A stretch of DNA of 64,000 nucleotides from assembly GCF_014898055.3 (NCBI RefSeq), contig NW_023601212.1, forward strand, positions 50,084,329 through 50,148,328. Direction: 5' to 3'. This stretch comes from Talpa occidentalis (Eukaryota > Chordata > Mammalia > Eulipotyphla > Talpidae). Positions 43,722-55,599 of this stretch are shown here, piece after piece. The position numbers and the translations under genes are program-made. The notes under the pieces are model-generated. The model made no database searches and was not told the DNA's origin. It was given only the letters and a program-made list of their open reading frames with translations. Position 1 is the first letter of the stretch; each line of letters begins with the position of its first letter.

Positions 43722-44109
43722 TTTTTTCTTTTTATTTTGATTTAAATTTTATTTGATAATTTTTTACATCATTTTTCATTTTTGTACAATGTACACATTT
43801 TCATTTGGTTATAGTCCCCTTAAAATTCCCAACACCCTTTTTTTGATCTTACTACCTTCCACCCGGTTTATAGTTGCTTGTTGATTTTGATTTTTACTTT
43901 ATTATAATTAGTCTTTTTCCTGATCCTTTATATAGGTTTTCTAAATTCCTGCTCTGAGTGAGACCATCCAGTTTTTTTCTTTCTTTCTATCTTATCTCAC
44001 TGAGCATGATCCCTTCCAGCTCCATCCGTGTTGCTGCAAATTGCATGAGTTTATCTTTTTTTTTTTTTTGATTGCTAAGTAATATTCCATTGTGTATATG
44101 TACCACATC
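43722..44109 (-). mobile_element. 5'-truncated L1 (antisense), 388 nt
   Basis: Plus strand: TTTACATCATTTTTCATTTT, TACAATGTACACATTTTC, GATTTTTACTTTATTATAA, CATGATCCCTTCCAGCTCC, AATATTCCATTGTGTATATG. The target duplication is GGGAAGATTCTTTTCT (43706-43721) / GGGAAGAATCTTTTCT (44110-44125), one mismatch. Truncation falls just inside the 'YTMEYYLA' coding region. Confidence 0.93.
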
Positions 44110-44125
44110 GGGAAGAATCTTTTCT

Positions 44126-44650
44126 ATCAGATAACATGTGGTGGTTTGGTGAGCTTTTGGTTTCAGTCTTAACCCATAGAATTGAAGATTGATTTAAAGT
44201 GCTTACTAAGTCACTAATTCCTGAGTACAAATGATGAATTTTTGTTCCAATGCATGTTAGCAAGCAAGGAAAGTAGAATCTTTAAGCTTTATGTGTGACT
44301 ACATTCTCCTCCCATTGCATTTGTGAGAGCTTCCATCCATACCTATCTCTAGTGTGTTACATTTTCAGTAAATTTCAGGATACCCCATTTCAGACACAAG
44401 ATTTGGAGATTGGAAGACATCTTTAATAAGAGGAAATGTTTCGGAAACCTAAGAGACCCCTCTTTGGTGCAGTGGAAATGGGGAAGTAGCCCTGGCCCAC
44501 AGATAGCCTATAGCCGAGACCATCCCCTGTAAGAGACTTCTCCAGAGCATTAGGTTGATAGACAGCTTGAAATAAGACAGATTCTACATCTGCAATTCCA
44601 TTAATAACTGTAGGCCAGTAGGAAAGTTGAGTATTCAAAACTACAGTCAC
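44126..44650. other. Intron, no recognised element
   Basis: Unassigned sequence between an L1 and a SINE. Confidence 0.45.
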
Positions 44651-44665
44651 TCTGTCACTAATTTT

Positions 44666-44945
44666 TTTTAAATTTTATTTATTTATTTCTGTTTATTTAT
44701 TTATTTACACGAGCACTGGGTGCAATCAGAAGCGCAGGAGGGTGAGAGGATTCACCAGAGCCAGAGCGGGGAACAGAACAGAAAGACAGGAAATACACTG
44801 CTGAGAGGAGCAGCAGGCGTGGCAGGAGAGGTCTGCTACACCATGTGGGACCCTCGCCTGTGGCCGTGGATCGAACCAGTGCTGCAGAGGCTGCGGGCAG
44901 CTTCGCAACCCAGCGCTCAACCGCTGCGCCACTGGGGAGGCCCAT
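44666..44945 (-). mobile_element. tRNA-derived SINE (antisense), TATAAACAAA-like body
   Basis: Plus strand: AAATTTTATTTATTTATTTC, CACGAGCACTGGGTGCAATC, AGAGCCAGAGCGGGGAACAG, ACTGCTGAGAGGAGCAGC, TGGATCGAACCAGTGC and CACTGGGGAGGCCC. Flanks TCTGTCACTAATTTT (44651-44665) and TCCTGTCACTCATTTT (from 44945) are the target duplication. Confidence 0.94.
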
Positions 44946-44960
44946 CCTGTCACTCATTTT

Positions 44961-47900
44961 GAATGACTAATGCTTATTAAAATAAACTATTTGCATCCCA
45001 ATGTGGAAGTTCTCATAATTAGAGATCCTCCAAGAATCTATTTAAACTCTTCTTTTTAACAACTACAGTGACAACTACATTTACTTTTCCCATGACTCTA
45101 CAGAGAAGTGACTATATTAGCAAACTTACTTTTCTGTAAAAACTTAGGGGTGACTTTTTATCTTTATGTGTGTACAGTCCTCAAAGGAAAAGTCAAGCAG
45201 TCAACTGCAGAAACCAAATAATGCAAAACACCATGATTTTAAATGTTCCCAGTCTTCCAAGTCATTTAAACATTCACAGCACTCTTGAGAATAAGGTAAA
45301 TAAACTGAGATGATTCAAGCTTGTGTTACAGGCAAAGGGTCAAGCTTATGAAGCCCCTCTTTTCCCCTCCTCATCCAGGCGTGAGTTGGATTTAAGCTCA
45401 GATGGGACAGACTGGTTGTGAGAAGAGGTCTGGACTAAGGGGACATGGATCTGTGGGACTTCTAGAGGACTGAAGTGTTCCCCATACCAAAGGGCGGTTA
45501 GAGAGCGGTCCTGAGGTTCTGATTTAGACAAAAGAAACCTCTTCCTAGAGCAGCTTCCCAAACCTCACTTTAGCATAAAACTCAACCCTGAAGATCCTCA
45601 AACTCAGTGACTTACTCCCCTGCAGGTGGCATTGGCAGAAACCTCAGCTTCTTCCAGATAATTAAAGGAATCATATGTTTGGTGTGGAGTAGATCTTGGA
45701 AGACATCATTTGTACAAGCTAGCATTTTTACGTTACTTAAGTCAAGCACACTCATGGTCTTAGTGATTATCCTGGTATTGTTTCAATTTGTTTTAGAGTA
45801 GAACAGGAATAGACTTTAAATCTCTAAGGATGAGGGATTTGTTGAATCAGCCTTTATAAGTTTCAAGTTGAACATAAGCAGTGGAACAGAATGTCATGAG
45901 AATAAAACAATGTCCACAAAAGCGCTTTTAAACATAAAGCCCAACACAAACTATAGTGATTATTGTTACTAGTAAAAAGGACACATACATTCATTCCTGA
46001 ATTGGTTGCTACATCATGATGCAAACATAGAAAAGGCACAGCATTCTTCTGGTTCTAAGAGAGAATATCTGCTCCCCTTGAAGAAAGTGATATCATCATC
46101 ACATTATTCAGTCTCTTGTGAGGAAAGGGTAATTTTAAACCATATACTCCACAAGACAGAAATTGTGATTCAGAGTTGTTTTTTGGAACAAGTGCTGTGG
46201 TCATCCAAAAAGCTATACACAGATGAACCTAACTGGAATCCTATTTTAAAAGTTTTTCTCTTTTCCAAACTAATATACCAAACTGACCATAAAGCAGTGA
46301 ACAATGCTGGAGTTTCCTGGTAAATTAATATATTCTATTTCTTGATAAATCCTCTTTCTCAGTTCTTACTCAGTACTTAGTTCTCACTGTCAAGCATTGT
46401 ATGGGCACTGACGGAATTTAAGGACTGACAGGGCATAGTTGTAAATCCCAGGAAACTCAGGGAGAGACAGATTTTGTAATTCTCTTAACAGAGGCCCTAA
46501 TGAAGTCTTCTGAGAGAAGGAAGGGATCTCTGAGAGGTGCAGGTACAGCTGGCATTGCAGCAGAGCCTTGAAGGAAAGCAAGTTTTCACTAACAGATGAG
46601 GATAGGAAAGGGATTTCAAACAGAAAGAAGCATGTGAGCCAAGCAAAGAGATGTGACGTGAATAATGAATAGTCTGGAGGCTGATGGAGCACACTGCGAA
46701 GTGTTTACTTGGTTAGTTGGTGTGTTTTCCCCTTTTTTTTTTTTTTAAGTCAGCACAATTATCTCTGGTTTACAGATAGCCACATTCTTTATCCAGTTTG
46801 CAGCGTTTGTAATTACAGAATAAATAGAACAGATCTCTGTTGGTCTAATTTAAAGATTGAGGGTGTTGATAATGACTTCCCTTTTCCCAGCATTGTTGCA
46901 AAAATGTGATTGCTTTTAAATATGCTTTCCTTGGATACAAGGGGCTATCTACAAGCTGTTGAACGTAGTTACTCTTGACCTTCTCCTGCTCAGTCAAGAA
47001 AAGCTTCAGTTTATCTTCTAATACTTTCCCTGTTTAACTTGGGAAATACAGCACACTCAATCAATTCCTTAGATTTAGATTTTTTGGCCTCTTCTGATAT
47101 TTAAGTAGAAGGTGGAAAGAAGTCCTCTAAAAGCTTGATTCTCTTTGATCTGCCTGGTCATTTTCTATACCGGTCTTGTTTATCTTGCTAAAACCTGGGA
47201 ACATTTTACCTAAGGGCCCAGTTACAATAGTGGCATGGAGAGAAATGAGTGACAACTGAGGTCACCAAAGACACAACCACATTATCACTGTTAGAGTTTC
47301 TAGAACAATAGTTCAGTGGCATGTCTTTTCTGCAGGTTGTTCCTATTTCTCCCTTATCTCCTATGGGATGCTAAAAATAACACCAAAGCATGTAAGTTTC
47401 ACTTATAAGTTGGCAAATTCAGTGAGGTAGCTTCTCCAGAAATTAATAATGTATGCCCTGGAGGTGAGGATATCAAAAGACACCACAATGATGCCAAGAT
47501 ACTGGATTTTGTGTAGTGTTCTTCTTGTAGACTTATTGGTGAGCCGAATGTAGCCCCAATATTAACAGTTATGGGATCCACTGATCTCATGATTTGTTTG
47601 TGAAAGGTCTTGGTAATTCTGACAGTGAATTTCAGAAATATAGAAACAGCCAGGCATCAAAAATTCAAACATCTTCTTTGGAGGGAGGAGGATGGATGGT
47701 TGAGCTTGTCAGCATTGTAACATACATATGAAGATGCCTTTGCAACCACCTGCCTCTTGTTCTTAATAGGTCCGATTGAATTGATTTACTTGGTGGTCTC
47801 ACAGATTTCCTCCATCTTTGAAAATTAAAACAATTGAAGATAGCATTGTTTTCCAAAACTGACTCTATTGTTTATGTTCATGTCAGAGTATGATGGTATA

Positions 47901-48589
47901 CTATAGATTTTTGTTTACTGACAAACTTCTGCTCCTAACTAGATAAATTGAGGGTTTGTTAAACTGATTGCAAATTTTTTTTCATGCTATGTGGGTTTGT
48001 ATAGTTGTGGATACTTAAAGCAGAAACAAGACAGGAATTTGGTGATTGGAACTGGAAGATGAGCAAAGGTTGATCTCAGAAACAAAGCAGAAGTTTCATT
48101 ATTGGGCTATGGAAGCACTGACATGAATCTGGGGCACCCAAATGTAACCAGGGCTCCAAGTCTGAGACACGGAGAGCCCAGAAGGAGTTTCAGAGAACAG
48201 CTGTTGTAGAGAAAGAAGGAAGACTCTCGTTATTTCAAAGTGCTTTGTGGCCGTTGTGATCCCCAAACACTCACCATATTTAAGCCCCTGTCAAGAAACT
48301 TCTGCTTGGCAGGGGCTGGTGGCCTAGTGAAACAAGGTAACCCCTGGCTAGTGGATTTGGTTTATTCTTGTCTTTCTCTTACTTAATTGTGCTTTTTAAA
48401 TTAACTTTTCCTTGCTTATAAATGTGTTGCTTGTTTGAATCATTTTAAAATGTCCTTGGGGAATACAAAAATGAATAAAAATAAATAAAATTAGTCAGAA
48501 ATCCCATAACAGCCATTTATGTTTTTACACCTAATATACATAGAAATATATTTTTTTCCTGAACAAAAGTGGATCTGAATGTTTTACAA
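44961..48589. other. Intron, largely unassigned
   Basis: No exon recognised in 3.6 kb. 46381-46690 (TTAAGGACTGACAGGG, GAAAGGGATTTCAAACAG, AAGCATGTGAGCCAAGC) resembles the unnamed ancient repeat also hinted at 3730 and 11380. Open frames here, such as 46006-46323 (+), have no supporting splice sites or homology. Confidence 0.4.
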
Positions 48590-49135
48590 TGCTAAGCATA
48601 GTCTTACCATATGTCCAGCAGTCACACTCCTAGGATATTTTCCCAACTGATTTGAAAAACTGTGCTCACACAAAAAACTTCACGTGAAAGTGGATAGTAT
48701 TTTTATCTGCAATCACCAAAAACTAGAGACAACAAAATGACCATGAGCAAGTGAATGAACAGACTGTGGTACATCCACACAATGGGATATTGATCCATGA
48801 TGAAGAATGAGCTACCAAGCCGTGAAAAGATGTGGCAGAGTCTTACTAGCTAGATGTGGCGTGTTACTAGCTAGAAGAGGTCATCTGGAGAAGCACCATA
48901 TGATGTGGTTCTACTCGTGTGACATTTTGAAAAAGGCAAGACTAGAGATGGTAAATCAGATCAGTGGTTTCTGGGGGTTTGTCGGGGAAAGAGAGCTGAC
49001 TAGGTGAAACACAGGGGATTTTTTAGGGTAGTGAAACCACTCTATGATACTCTGATGGTAAATACCTGAGACAATGTATTTGTCAAAACTCACAGAACTT
49101 TTCAGCAAAGAGTGAACTTGGTTGCACACAAATTT
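48590..49135 (+). mobile_element. Ancient L1 3' fragment (sense)
   Basis: CATATGTCCAGCAGTCACAC, GAACAGACTGTGGTACATCC, ACACAATGGGATATTGATC, GAATGAGCTACCAAGCC, GGTTTCTGGGGGTTTGTCGG and CACAGAACTTTTCAGCAAAG follow old L1 3' order. A local tandem of TTACTAGCTAGA (48842 and 48865 region) is private to this copy. Confidence 0.75.
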
Positions 49136-49359
49136 AAAAAAGCATTTTGGAAATGAGTGGATCCCAGGATAGAAGACAGAATGACAGAAGCATCTATTGG
49201 TAAATTACGTGGATGTAGATTCTTAGTGGATTATATTCTTCATATAGATATATGAAATCACTGAAGAAGTTGTGGAGAAAAGGTGCAGACCTTAGTTACC
49301 TTGGAAATGAAGCATGTAAGACTAAAAGTGAAAGAATCTGTACATAAGCACTGTATGCT

Positions 49360-49481
49360 AGGGCCTCCCCTGGTGGCGCAGCAGTTGAACGCTCGGCTGC
49401 GAGGCTGCCTGCAGCCTCTGCAGCGTCGGTTCGTTCCCTGGCCACCGGCAAGGGTCCCACCGAAAAAAAAAAAAAACAAAC
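49360..49481 (+). mobile_element. SINE reduced to its tRNA-related head
   Basis: About 120 nt: GGGCCTCCCCTGGTGGCGC, A box TGGCGCAGCAGT-like, B box GGTTCGTTCCC, then AAGGGTCCCACC joined directly to an A tract and AACAAACACATAAAC. The whole core (CTCAGCAGTGTATTT onward) is absent. The duplication ACATAAGCACTGTATGCT (49342-49359) / ACATAAACACTGTATGCT (49482-49499) has one mismatch and flanks the short form, so it inserted in this state. Confidence 0.93.
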
Positions 49482-49689
49482 ACATAAACACTGTATGCTT
49501 TTCTTCTACCATGAGGCTAAAAGTGAATGATTCAGAATACACTCTGTGTACATTGAATTTAACAATTCCACAATGAATGGGGGAGCTGGGTTTCATACTG
49601 CTGGGGTAGGAAGTCACGGACACACAATAGGATGCAGCTAGAATCATCCTGGGGTGATGAATTAGACACATGAGTATGAATTTATGTTC

Positions 49690-49870
49690 AATCTAATACA
49701 GATACACATGAACACATATGGAACTGTGGGGAGATACGTGTATACACATGTGCAAACATACATATACACATGTGTATATGGCATATGTGTACACATGTGT
49801 GTAGATACATGCATTTATACATGTATTGCACATGTACATGCTTGGGTGTACACAAACACACATGTATCTT
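49690..49870. repeat. TG/CA-rich cryptic repeat (ACACATG units)
   Basis: Dense irregular alternation of ACACATG, TGTGTAC, ATACATG and ACATGT. It is a self-complementary purine-pyrimidine alternating stretch (Z-DNA or hairpin prone), not a pure microsatellite. Confidence 0.8.
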
Positions 49871-50899
49871 CTTATTCTGTCAGCTGAGAGACCCTAGAAG
49901 CAATGACACCCCAATAGCAATAAGCATTCACCACCTACATCTTATTTCTAATACAGTTCTCCATTACAAGTTACCAGAACTCCTTGAAGATGTCAAGGAG
50001 GAAGGGGAGATGGCAAGGGGAAGATATAAAATTATCCTGGGTCATTTTTAGTGCCAGAAAGTTAGTGCTAACACACACACACATGGCATTTCTTAAAAGA
50101 GTAGGACTGAAGAGCTTCTATGGCAAAAGCTGAAACAATTTGAGCAACAGAATAATGTACTGAATTGAACTATAAATCAAGTGTAGTATATAATGCATTT
50201 ACTCTATACCAAGTATAAAGTGCATCTATGAATCCATAATGATATAAATAAATGATTGAATAAACAAATGGAGAAGAACCGATAAATCTCCCTTGGAGAA
50301 TAGTTCAAAGTCATTTTGTTTTACCCTCTTCTCAAAGAGGCAGAGCTTGACTTCCCACTTCCTAAGTGTGGGCTACGCATAGTAACTCTCTCGGAAAGAG
50401 GGTATAATGGAAATGGAGCCCCAACATGCAACCTAGCTCAGCCAGGTGATCAATATAATATTGACAGCATTGTGTTGATACCTTGTACCCTTGATGTGAT
50501 GAGAAGGGCTTTTACCTCTGTGCTCTTCTTCTTAAAACCCATAACCTCAGTATAATCATGAGAAAAGCACTAGACGAATCCCTGCTGAGGGACAGTATGC
50601 AGAATACCTGACTTGAACTCCTCAAAACTGTCAGGATCATGAAAATAAGAAAATTTGAGCAAATGGCATAGCCAAAAGGAGCCATGCTTCCATGGTAAGA
50701 AAAGTAAAGAGATGTCCTGGAACAGAGAATGGACACAGGTGAAAAATAAGGAGATGTGGACATTGTATCAATGTTGATTCATTCATTGTGACAAAATGTA
50801 ACATATTTATATAAGATGCTAATGGAGGAAACTGGGTGTGGGGCATATATGGGAACTCAGTACTATACACCCAACTTGTTTAAGTATAAAACTATTCTA
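49871..50899. other. Intron, no recognised element
   Basis: Unassigned, with a short (CA)n at 50072-50084. The open frame at 50512-50763 (-) lacks support. Confidence 0.45.
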
Positions 50900-51150
50900 G
50901 GGCCTCCCTGGTGGCACAGCTGGTTGAGCTGTCTGCAGCCTCTGCAGCACAGGTTTGATTCCCGGCCAGACAGGGAGCGACCCACATGGTGCAGCAGACC
51001 TCTCCTCTCTCTCCCGCTGCTCCCATCAGCTGTGTATTTCTGTCCTCTGCCTGTTCTGCTCCCCGCTCTGTCTCTGGTGAATCCTCTCACCTTCCTTCAC
51101 CTCTGGCCTGTATTCCAGCTCTTGTATGCATAAATAAATCTTTAAAAAAA
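50900..51150 (+). mobile_element. tRNA-derived SINE, TGCATAAATAAATCTTT-tail type
   Basis: GGGCCTCCCTGGTGGCACAG, B box GGTTTGATTCCC, CATCAGCTGTGTATTTCTG (CTCAGCAGTG mutated) and CTTGTATGCATAAATAAATC plus A tail. Flanks AAAACTATTCTA and AAAACTTCTAA are only a loose target duplication. The head is about 20 nt shorter than most copies. Confidence 0.92.
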
Positions 51151-51927
51151 AACTTCTAAATTATACAACTAATTAAAGTATAAGAAATAGATCCATTTTA
51201 TACACGCTGTGAATATACCATTTGAATAGGCCATAATCTAATGAATACTTTGGTGTGCACATTTCCAGATACTCTGTATCCACAGTCATTCCCTTAGGAT
51301 CTATCCCTATATGTGGGATTATTGGGACAAGGAGTTTTTGATAGACATGCCAAATTACTCTCTCTCCAATTACATCACCTTGTCTCCCCGCCACCAAACT
51401 GGCAGTGTGCCCATTTCTCTTAAACCTTTACCACATGGGAAATTTTATATTTTTTTTTTTGTTGTTGCTACCGTGTATCTTTTTTTATTTACCTATCTTC
51501 GATCACTAATGAGTTTATAGTTTTTTAAATGGGTTTACAATCTACAATGTAAGGTTCACAAGGATGAGATCCCTGTTTTATTTAGGACCTGACAGAGAGC
51601 AGTTCCTGATAAATACTTTATGAATAAATGAATAAGCTGTATTTCTTATGTTCCACTTTTTCTGGGATCTGGCACTTTCTCTGGAATCTAGAGGGGAGTA
51701 AAGCAGAGCAAAATAATTTAACAATTCTATTATTACACAGAAATATAAAACTAGGTATCTTCATGAGACATTTCTGAGTAATGATTTCCTTGGACCTTTT
51801 ATTAACGCTGATTTGAGTTTGGCCCTAGATATTGCCCCACAAGAACTTTGCATAAATGGGAGGAATGCTGACATTTGGGGAATCATGGCATTAGCTGAAA
51901 TGAACCCAGATTTAAAAAAATCCTCTA
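51151..51927. other. Intron with L2 3' end trace
   Basis: At 51540-51640, AATGTAAGGTTCACAAGG, GATCCCTGTTTTATTTAGG, and GATAAATACTTTATGAATAAAT resemble the terminal L2 block in sense. The remainder is unassigned. Confidence 0.5.
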
Positions 51928-52204
51928 GGGGCCTCCCTGATGGTGCAAGGGGTTAAGACACAACCTGTAAAGCTATCCACAGCCACTGCAGCATGAGTTT
52001 GATCCCTGGCAAGGGAGCTACCCATATGGCGCAACAGACCTCTACTGTCTTGCCCACTGCTCCCCTGAGCAGTGTATTTCAGTCAGTCTGCCTGTTATGT
52101 TCCCCCACTCTGTCTCTGGTTAATCCTCTCACCCCCCCCACACACATACCTCTGGCCTGTACCCCAGTTCTTATATGCATAAATAAATAAATCTTTAAAA
52201 AAAA
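51928..52204 (+). mobile_element. tRNA-derived SINE, TGCATAAATAAATAAATCTTT-tail type
   Basis: GGGGCCTCCCTGATGGTGCA, head GTTAAGACACAACCTGTAAAGC, GAGTTTGATCCC, core CTGAGCAGTGTATTTCAGTC and end ATATGCATAAATAAATAAATC plus A tail. It abuts an L1 fragment on the right; the target duplication is unclear. Confidence 0.92.
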
Positions 52205-52480
52205 TGTCTAAACATGGATCAAGATGGGACTATGCTAAGCAAAATAAGTCAGAAGGAGCAAGCCAAATACCAGATGATGTTCTTTATATGTGGAATATAG
52301 AAAAACCAGATGAACGGTGAGATAAAGCCAAACTCAAAAACTAGCCCTTGAAAGCTGACTCTAGAACTGAAACAATTCAGAAGAGGGTGGGGGGAGGAAG
52401 CACAATGGACCATAGTGGTGGATTTAGGTGCTTTGGTACTTGGAGCGCTATATGTTACAGCACTGGAAGGGGAGGGAGCA
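52205..52480 (+). mobile_element. Old L1 3' fragment (sense)
   Basis: ACATGGATCAAGATGGGAC, GCTAAGCAAAATAAGTCAG, TTCTTTATATGTGGAATATAG and a G-rich 3' UTR piece GAAGAGGGTGGGGGGAGG follow L1 order. It is cut on the left by the SINE at 51928-52204. Confidence 0.8.
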
Positions 52481-52506
52481 TCTCAATTTAAAAGAGGAAT
52501 AATAAA

Positions 52507-52593
52507 TGGGGGGGGTTGCAATTGTATGGGGAATATAAAAATAAAATTTATTATTAAAAAATAAACAAACAGAAAAAAGAAAAAATAATAAAT
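52507..52593 (+). mobile_element. Minute L1 3'-end insertion (about 87 nt)
   Basis: It consists of TGGGGGGGGTTGCAATTGTA, TGGGGAATATAAAAATAA and AATTTATTATT, matching the terminal 3' UTR of the young L1 at 21099-22508, then an impure A-rich tail of about 35 nt. The perfect 17-bp duplication AAAAGAGGAATAATAAA lies at 52490-52506 and 52594-52610. Fewer than 60 nt of L1 proper were copied. Confidence 0.93.
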
Positions 52594-52610
52594 AAAAGAG
52601 GAATAATAAA

Positions 52611-53750
52611 AAATTGATTGAATAATCAAAAAAATTCTTCTAGAGTCAGTCAGCCTCCCATCCATCTGTACCACTTTCCATTCAATTAGGACATGGAACT
52701 GGGATAGTATTTTTCAAGTGGTTGGAATATTTGGGCAATATGGCTTCAGTGGCTGCTAGCAAATTTGGGTAATTCACAGATGTCACACTCCTAAGGAGGA
52801 CCACCCCTACTCGAGCTTGTGGGCAGTGGGCATCAACCTTATGACACTGAAAGCTCCAGTTTCAACCTCAAGGCAGCGGACAGCCTGTGAATGAGGAGAT
52901 AACTGAACTCCTTTACTCCTTTACTATAGAAAATGTGTCAAAAGTTAATTCCTAAAGTGTCCTAAAGTGTTCCTAAGTATGGGAACTACATTGAGATGAC
53001 AGTTGGCCCTCTATTCCACAGTTCCCCTGGTACAGTCAGCTAACCACAGGTGGGGCCCATGGTTTGTAGCTAGACTTGGGACGGTCGCATACAGATGACT
53101 CTCCTTGTCATTGTTCCCTGAAAAATGCAGTATAATAACTATCTACATAGCATTTACATTGTACTGGGTATTATAAGTAATCTGGAGGTGATTTAAAGTA
53201 TACAAGAGGATTACACTGTTTATGTGCAAATACGAGGTCATTTCACATAAGGAACATCAGTAGATTTTGGTGTCAGTGGTGGGGGCTGGGTGTGCTGGAA
53301 CCAATCCCCCATGAGCCAACGGATGACAGTATCTACCAGCAATAACTGTATTTTCTGAATTGGAGCAATGGGGAATTCTTTTACTTCTGAGGTAGTTAAA
53401 GATTCTTAATGCATGTAAGTTTGTGTCATATTGTAATTTATGCTTTGTTTTAAGGCAAAGATAAAAATACCTGCAGGAAGAAGGGGGAAAATTAGCTTTT
53501 ATTTTAAATGTAACACTAGCTATTAAAATCTCCTTCATTTTATTTTTATATAAATTTTGGTTATCATAATAATGATTCTCAATACCAGTGATTTTCATAA
53601 ACTTTCCAGAGAAAGTTTATATTGAGCTATATCTTAATTTGTCATCAGTTCACATAGCATACTCTTCCTGTGTTACTTCAGTGTGATTGGATCATAAACT
53701 TCACTTTCATTTATTGGTTTTAATTTTATCCTTTCTTTGTGATACTTTTC
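52611..53750. other. Intron, no recognised element
   Basis: Unassigned. CCTAAAGTGT is tandemly repeated near 52950-52970. The open frame at 53257-53598 (-) has no splice or homology support. Confidence 0.45.
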
Positions 53751-53766
53751 TATAATTTTTTTTAAA

Positions 53767-54372
53767 CCAAGAAATTGCATTAGCAATTGTAAACAGTGCT
53801 GCAATAAACATAGGAGTGCAGGTATCCTTTCATATTAATGATTTTATGACCTTTGGTTTAGATTCCTAGGAGTGGAATTACTGGGTCATATGGTAGCTCC
53901 GTTTTTAGTAGTTTGAGGGAATAGATAAGACACAGAATCAATCTAAGTGCCCCAAAATAGGTGACTGGATCAAGAAGATGTGGTATATATACACAAAGGA
54001 ATACTACTCAGCAATCAAAAAAAAGATAAATTCATGCCATTTGTAGCAACATGGATGGAGCTGGAAGGGATTGTGCTCAGTGAAATGAATCGGAAGGAAA
54101 AAGGAAAACATCGGATGCTTTCGCTTATAGGGAGAATATAGGGAAACCAAACAAATGATCAGGAACAAAAAAAGACACAAAACTAGCTGGCAAACTATAT
54201 ATGGAGACATTCAGCAGAGGAGGAAGAGGGAGATAAATCAAAACAGAGGAGGGAAGAGCACCAGGGATTATGATGATGGTGCCCTGGTGAACTGGTGGTG
54301 GGAATTTTACAAGGAATACTCCTGAGAAGAGAAAGCATACATTGTACAAAAGGAAGAATGATGTAAAATATA
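53767..54372 (+). mobile_element. Second 5'-inverted (twin-primed) L1
   Basis: From about 53767 to 53918 the sequence is antisense ORF2 (AACAGTGCTGCAATAAACAT, AGATTCCTAGGAGTGGAATT). It then switches to sense (TAAGTGCCCCAAAATAGG, CAAGAAGATGTGGTATATAT, ACATGGATGGAGCTGGAAGG) through the 3' UTR to TGTAAAATATATA. The inverted and sense pieces are neighbours in a normal L1. The candidate target duplication TATAATTTTTTT(T)AA flanks it (53751 and 54374 regions). Confidence 0.85.
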
Positions 54373-54390
54373 TATATAATTTTTTTAATT

Positions 54391-55599
54391 AAAGAAAAAC
54401 AAAGACTGACTTAGGGTCTGATTGTGTGAGCTGAAGTCATATTAATGCTATGAAATGACTCTAAAGAATAAACTGTAAGAGAAGTTTGCTCTTGTTAATT
54501 GACCCAGGGAGGGCAGGGGCTTATCTCTGGGTGGCAGGATTATGGAGGGTCCTTTCCCTTTCTGCATTTAAAATGCTTTCCTCTTTAGTGAGCAATTTTA
54601 TCTTTTAAAACTCAGGAAGAGGAAATTATACAAAAAGGCATTTAAAAATATATAAGAACTTATAGCAGAGCAATAGCACAACATTCATGTTGGTGACATG
54701 GTAAATGAATAAATGTAGCAGTAGAACTTTCAGGACTTTATAAACTATGTGAACAAGTTGTGCTGTCTTTTCAGGTGTTCTTTAAAAGATGAAATGAAAA
54801 TACCATTGTGAGACCATTCCCATTATTTTTCAAAAATGGCAGTAATTTTTAAATTTTACTATTAATTAATGATAGTAAGCTTGAGTTAACCAAAAATTGC
54901 CCTGGGAATGTTGTTTACTGGTCCAATATTACAATACCTTTATTCTTGCCTTGGTCTTGAATACGTTTTCTTTTTTTTTCCCTTTTCTTTATTAAATAGA
55001 AAGTGCAGGATTTTAAATATTAGTAAATTTTTCTTTGACAATTCATTGTCTTGTAGATCTTAAGTAATTGCTAAAAACACCAAAATCCAAACAGTAGACC
55101 CAAAAGCTGAGATTTGGCTAAATCGGTGCTGGTCTTCTGGCATCTCCTAGAAAAATTTGTTGTTTATCTAAATATTTTTCTTATACTCAACTTGCTGGTA
55201 TTTTCGGAACATCCTGGCAGATAATACAAATACTACTCAGGCTATCAGCATTCTTTGTTTCCATAAATTAGTATTATTATAAGCTAACTCCAAATACATC
55301 TAATGATTTTGCCAAGAACTCATTCTGATTTGGGGTAAAAATGAACATAGCACCTCTCCACAGCCTATTCATTGAGAAGAAGCCCAGAATGTTTATATGG
55401 GTACAATATCATACTCCCTCAATTCTTTAAAAGAACAACCCCTAACCAGAAAATCTGCTTAACCAACACCACCCTAAAGCTACTCCTAGTTGCTTCAAAG
55501 AAATAGTTGCTTCAGCTTAGAAGAAAACCAAAGCACAACAATCTAGAAGAACGATCACCAAGAACTGATGATCAATTGTTGCATGCCAAACTGGTTATT
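54391..55599. other. Intron, repeat-poor
   Basis: About 1.2 kb of A/T-rich sequence without a recognised repeat. No open frame with splice sites. Confidence 0.45.
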
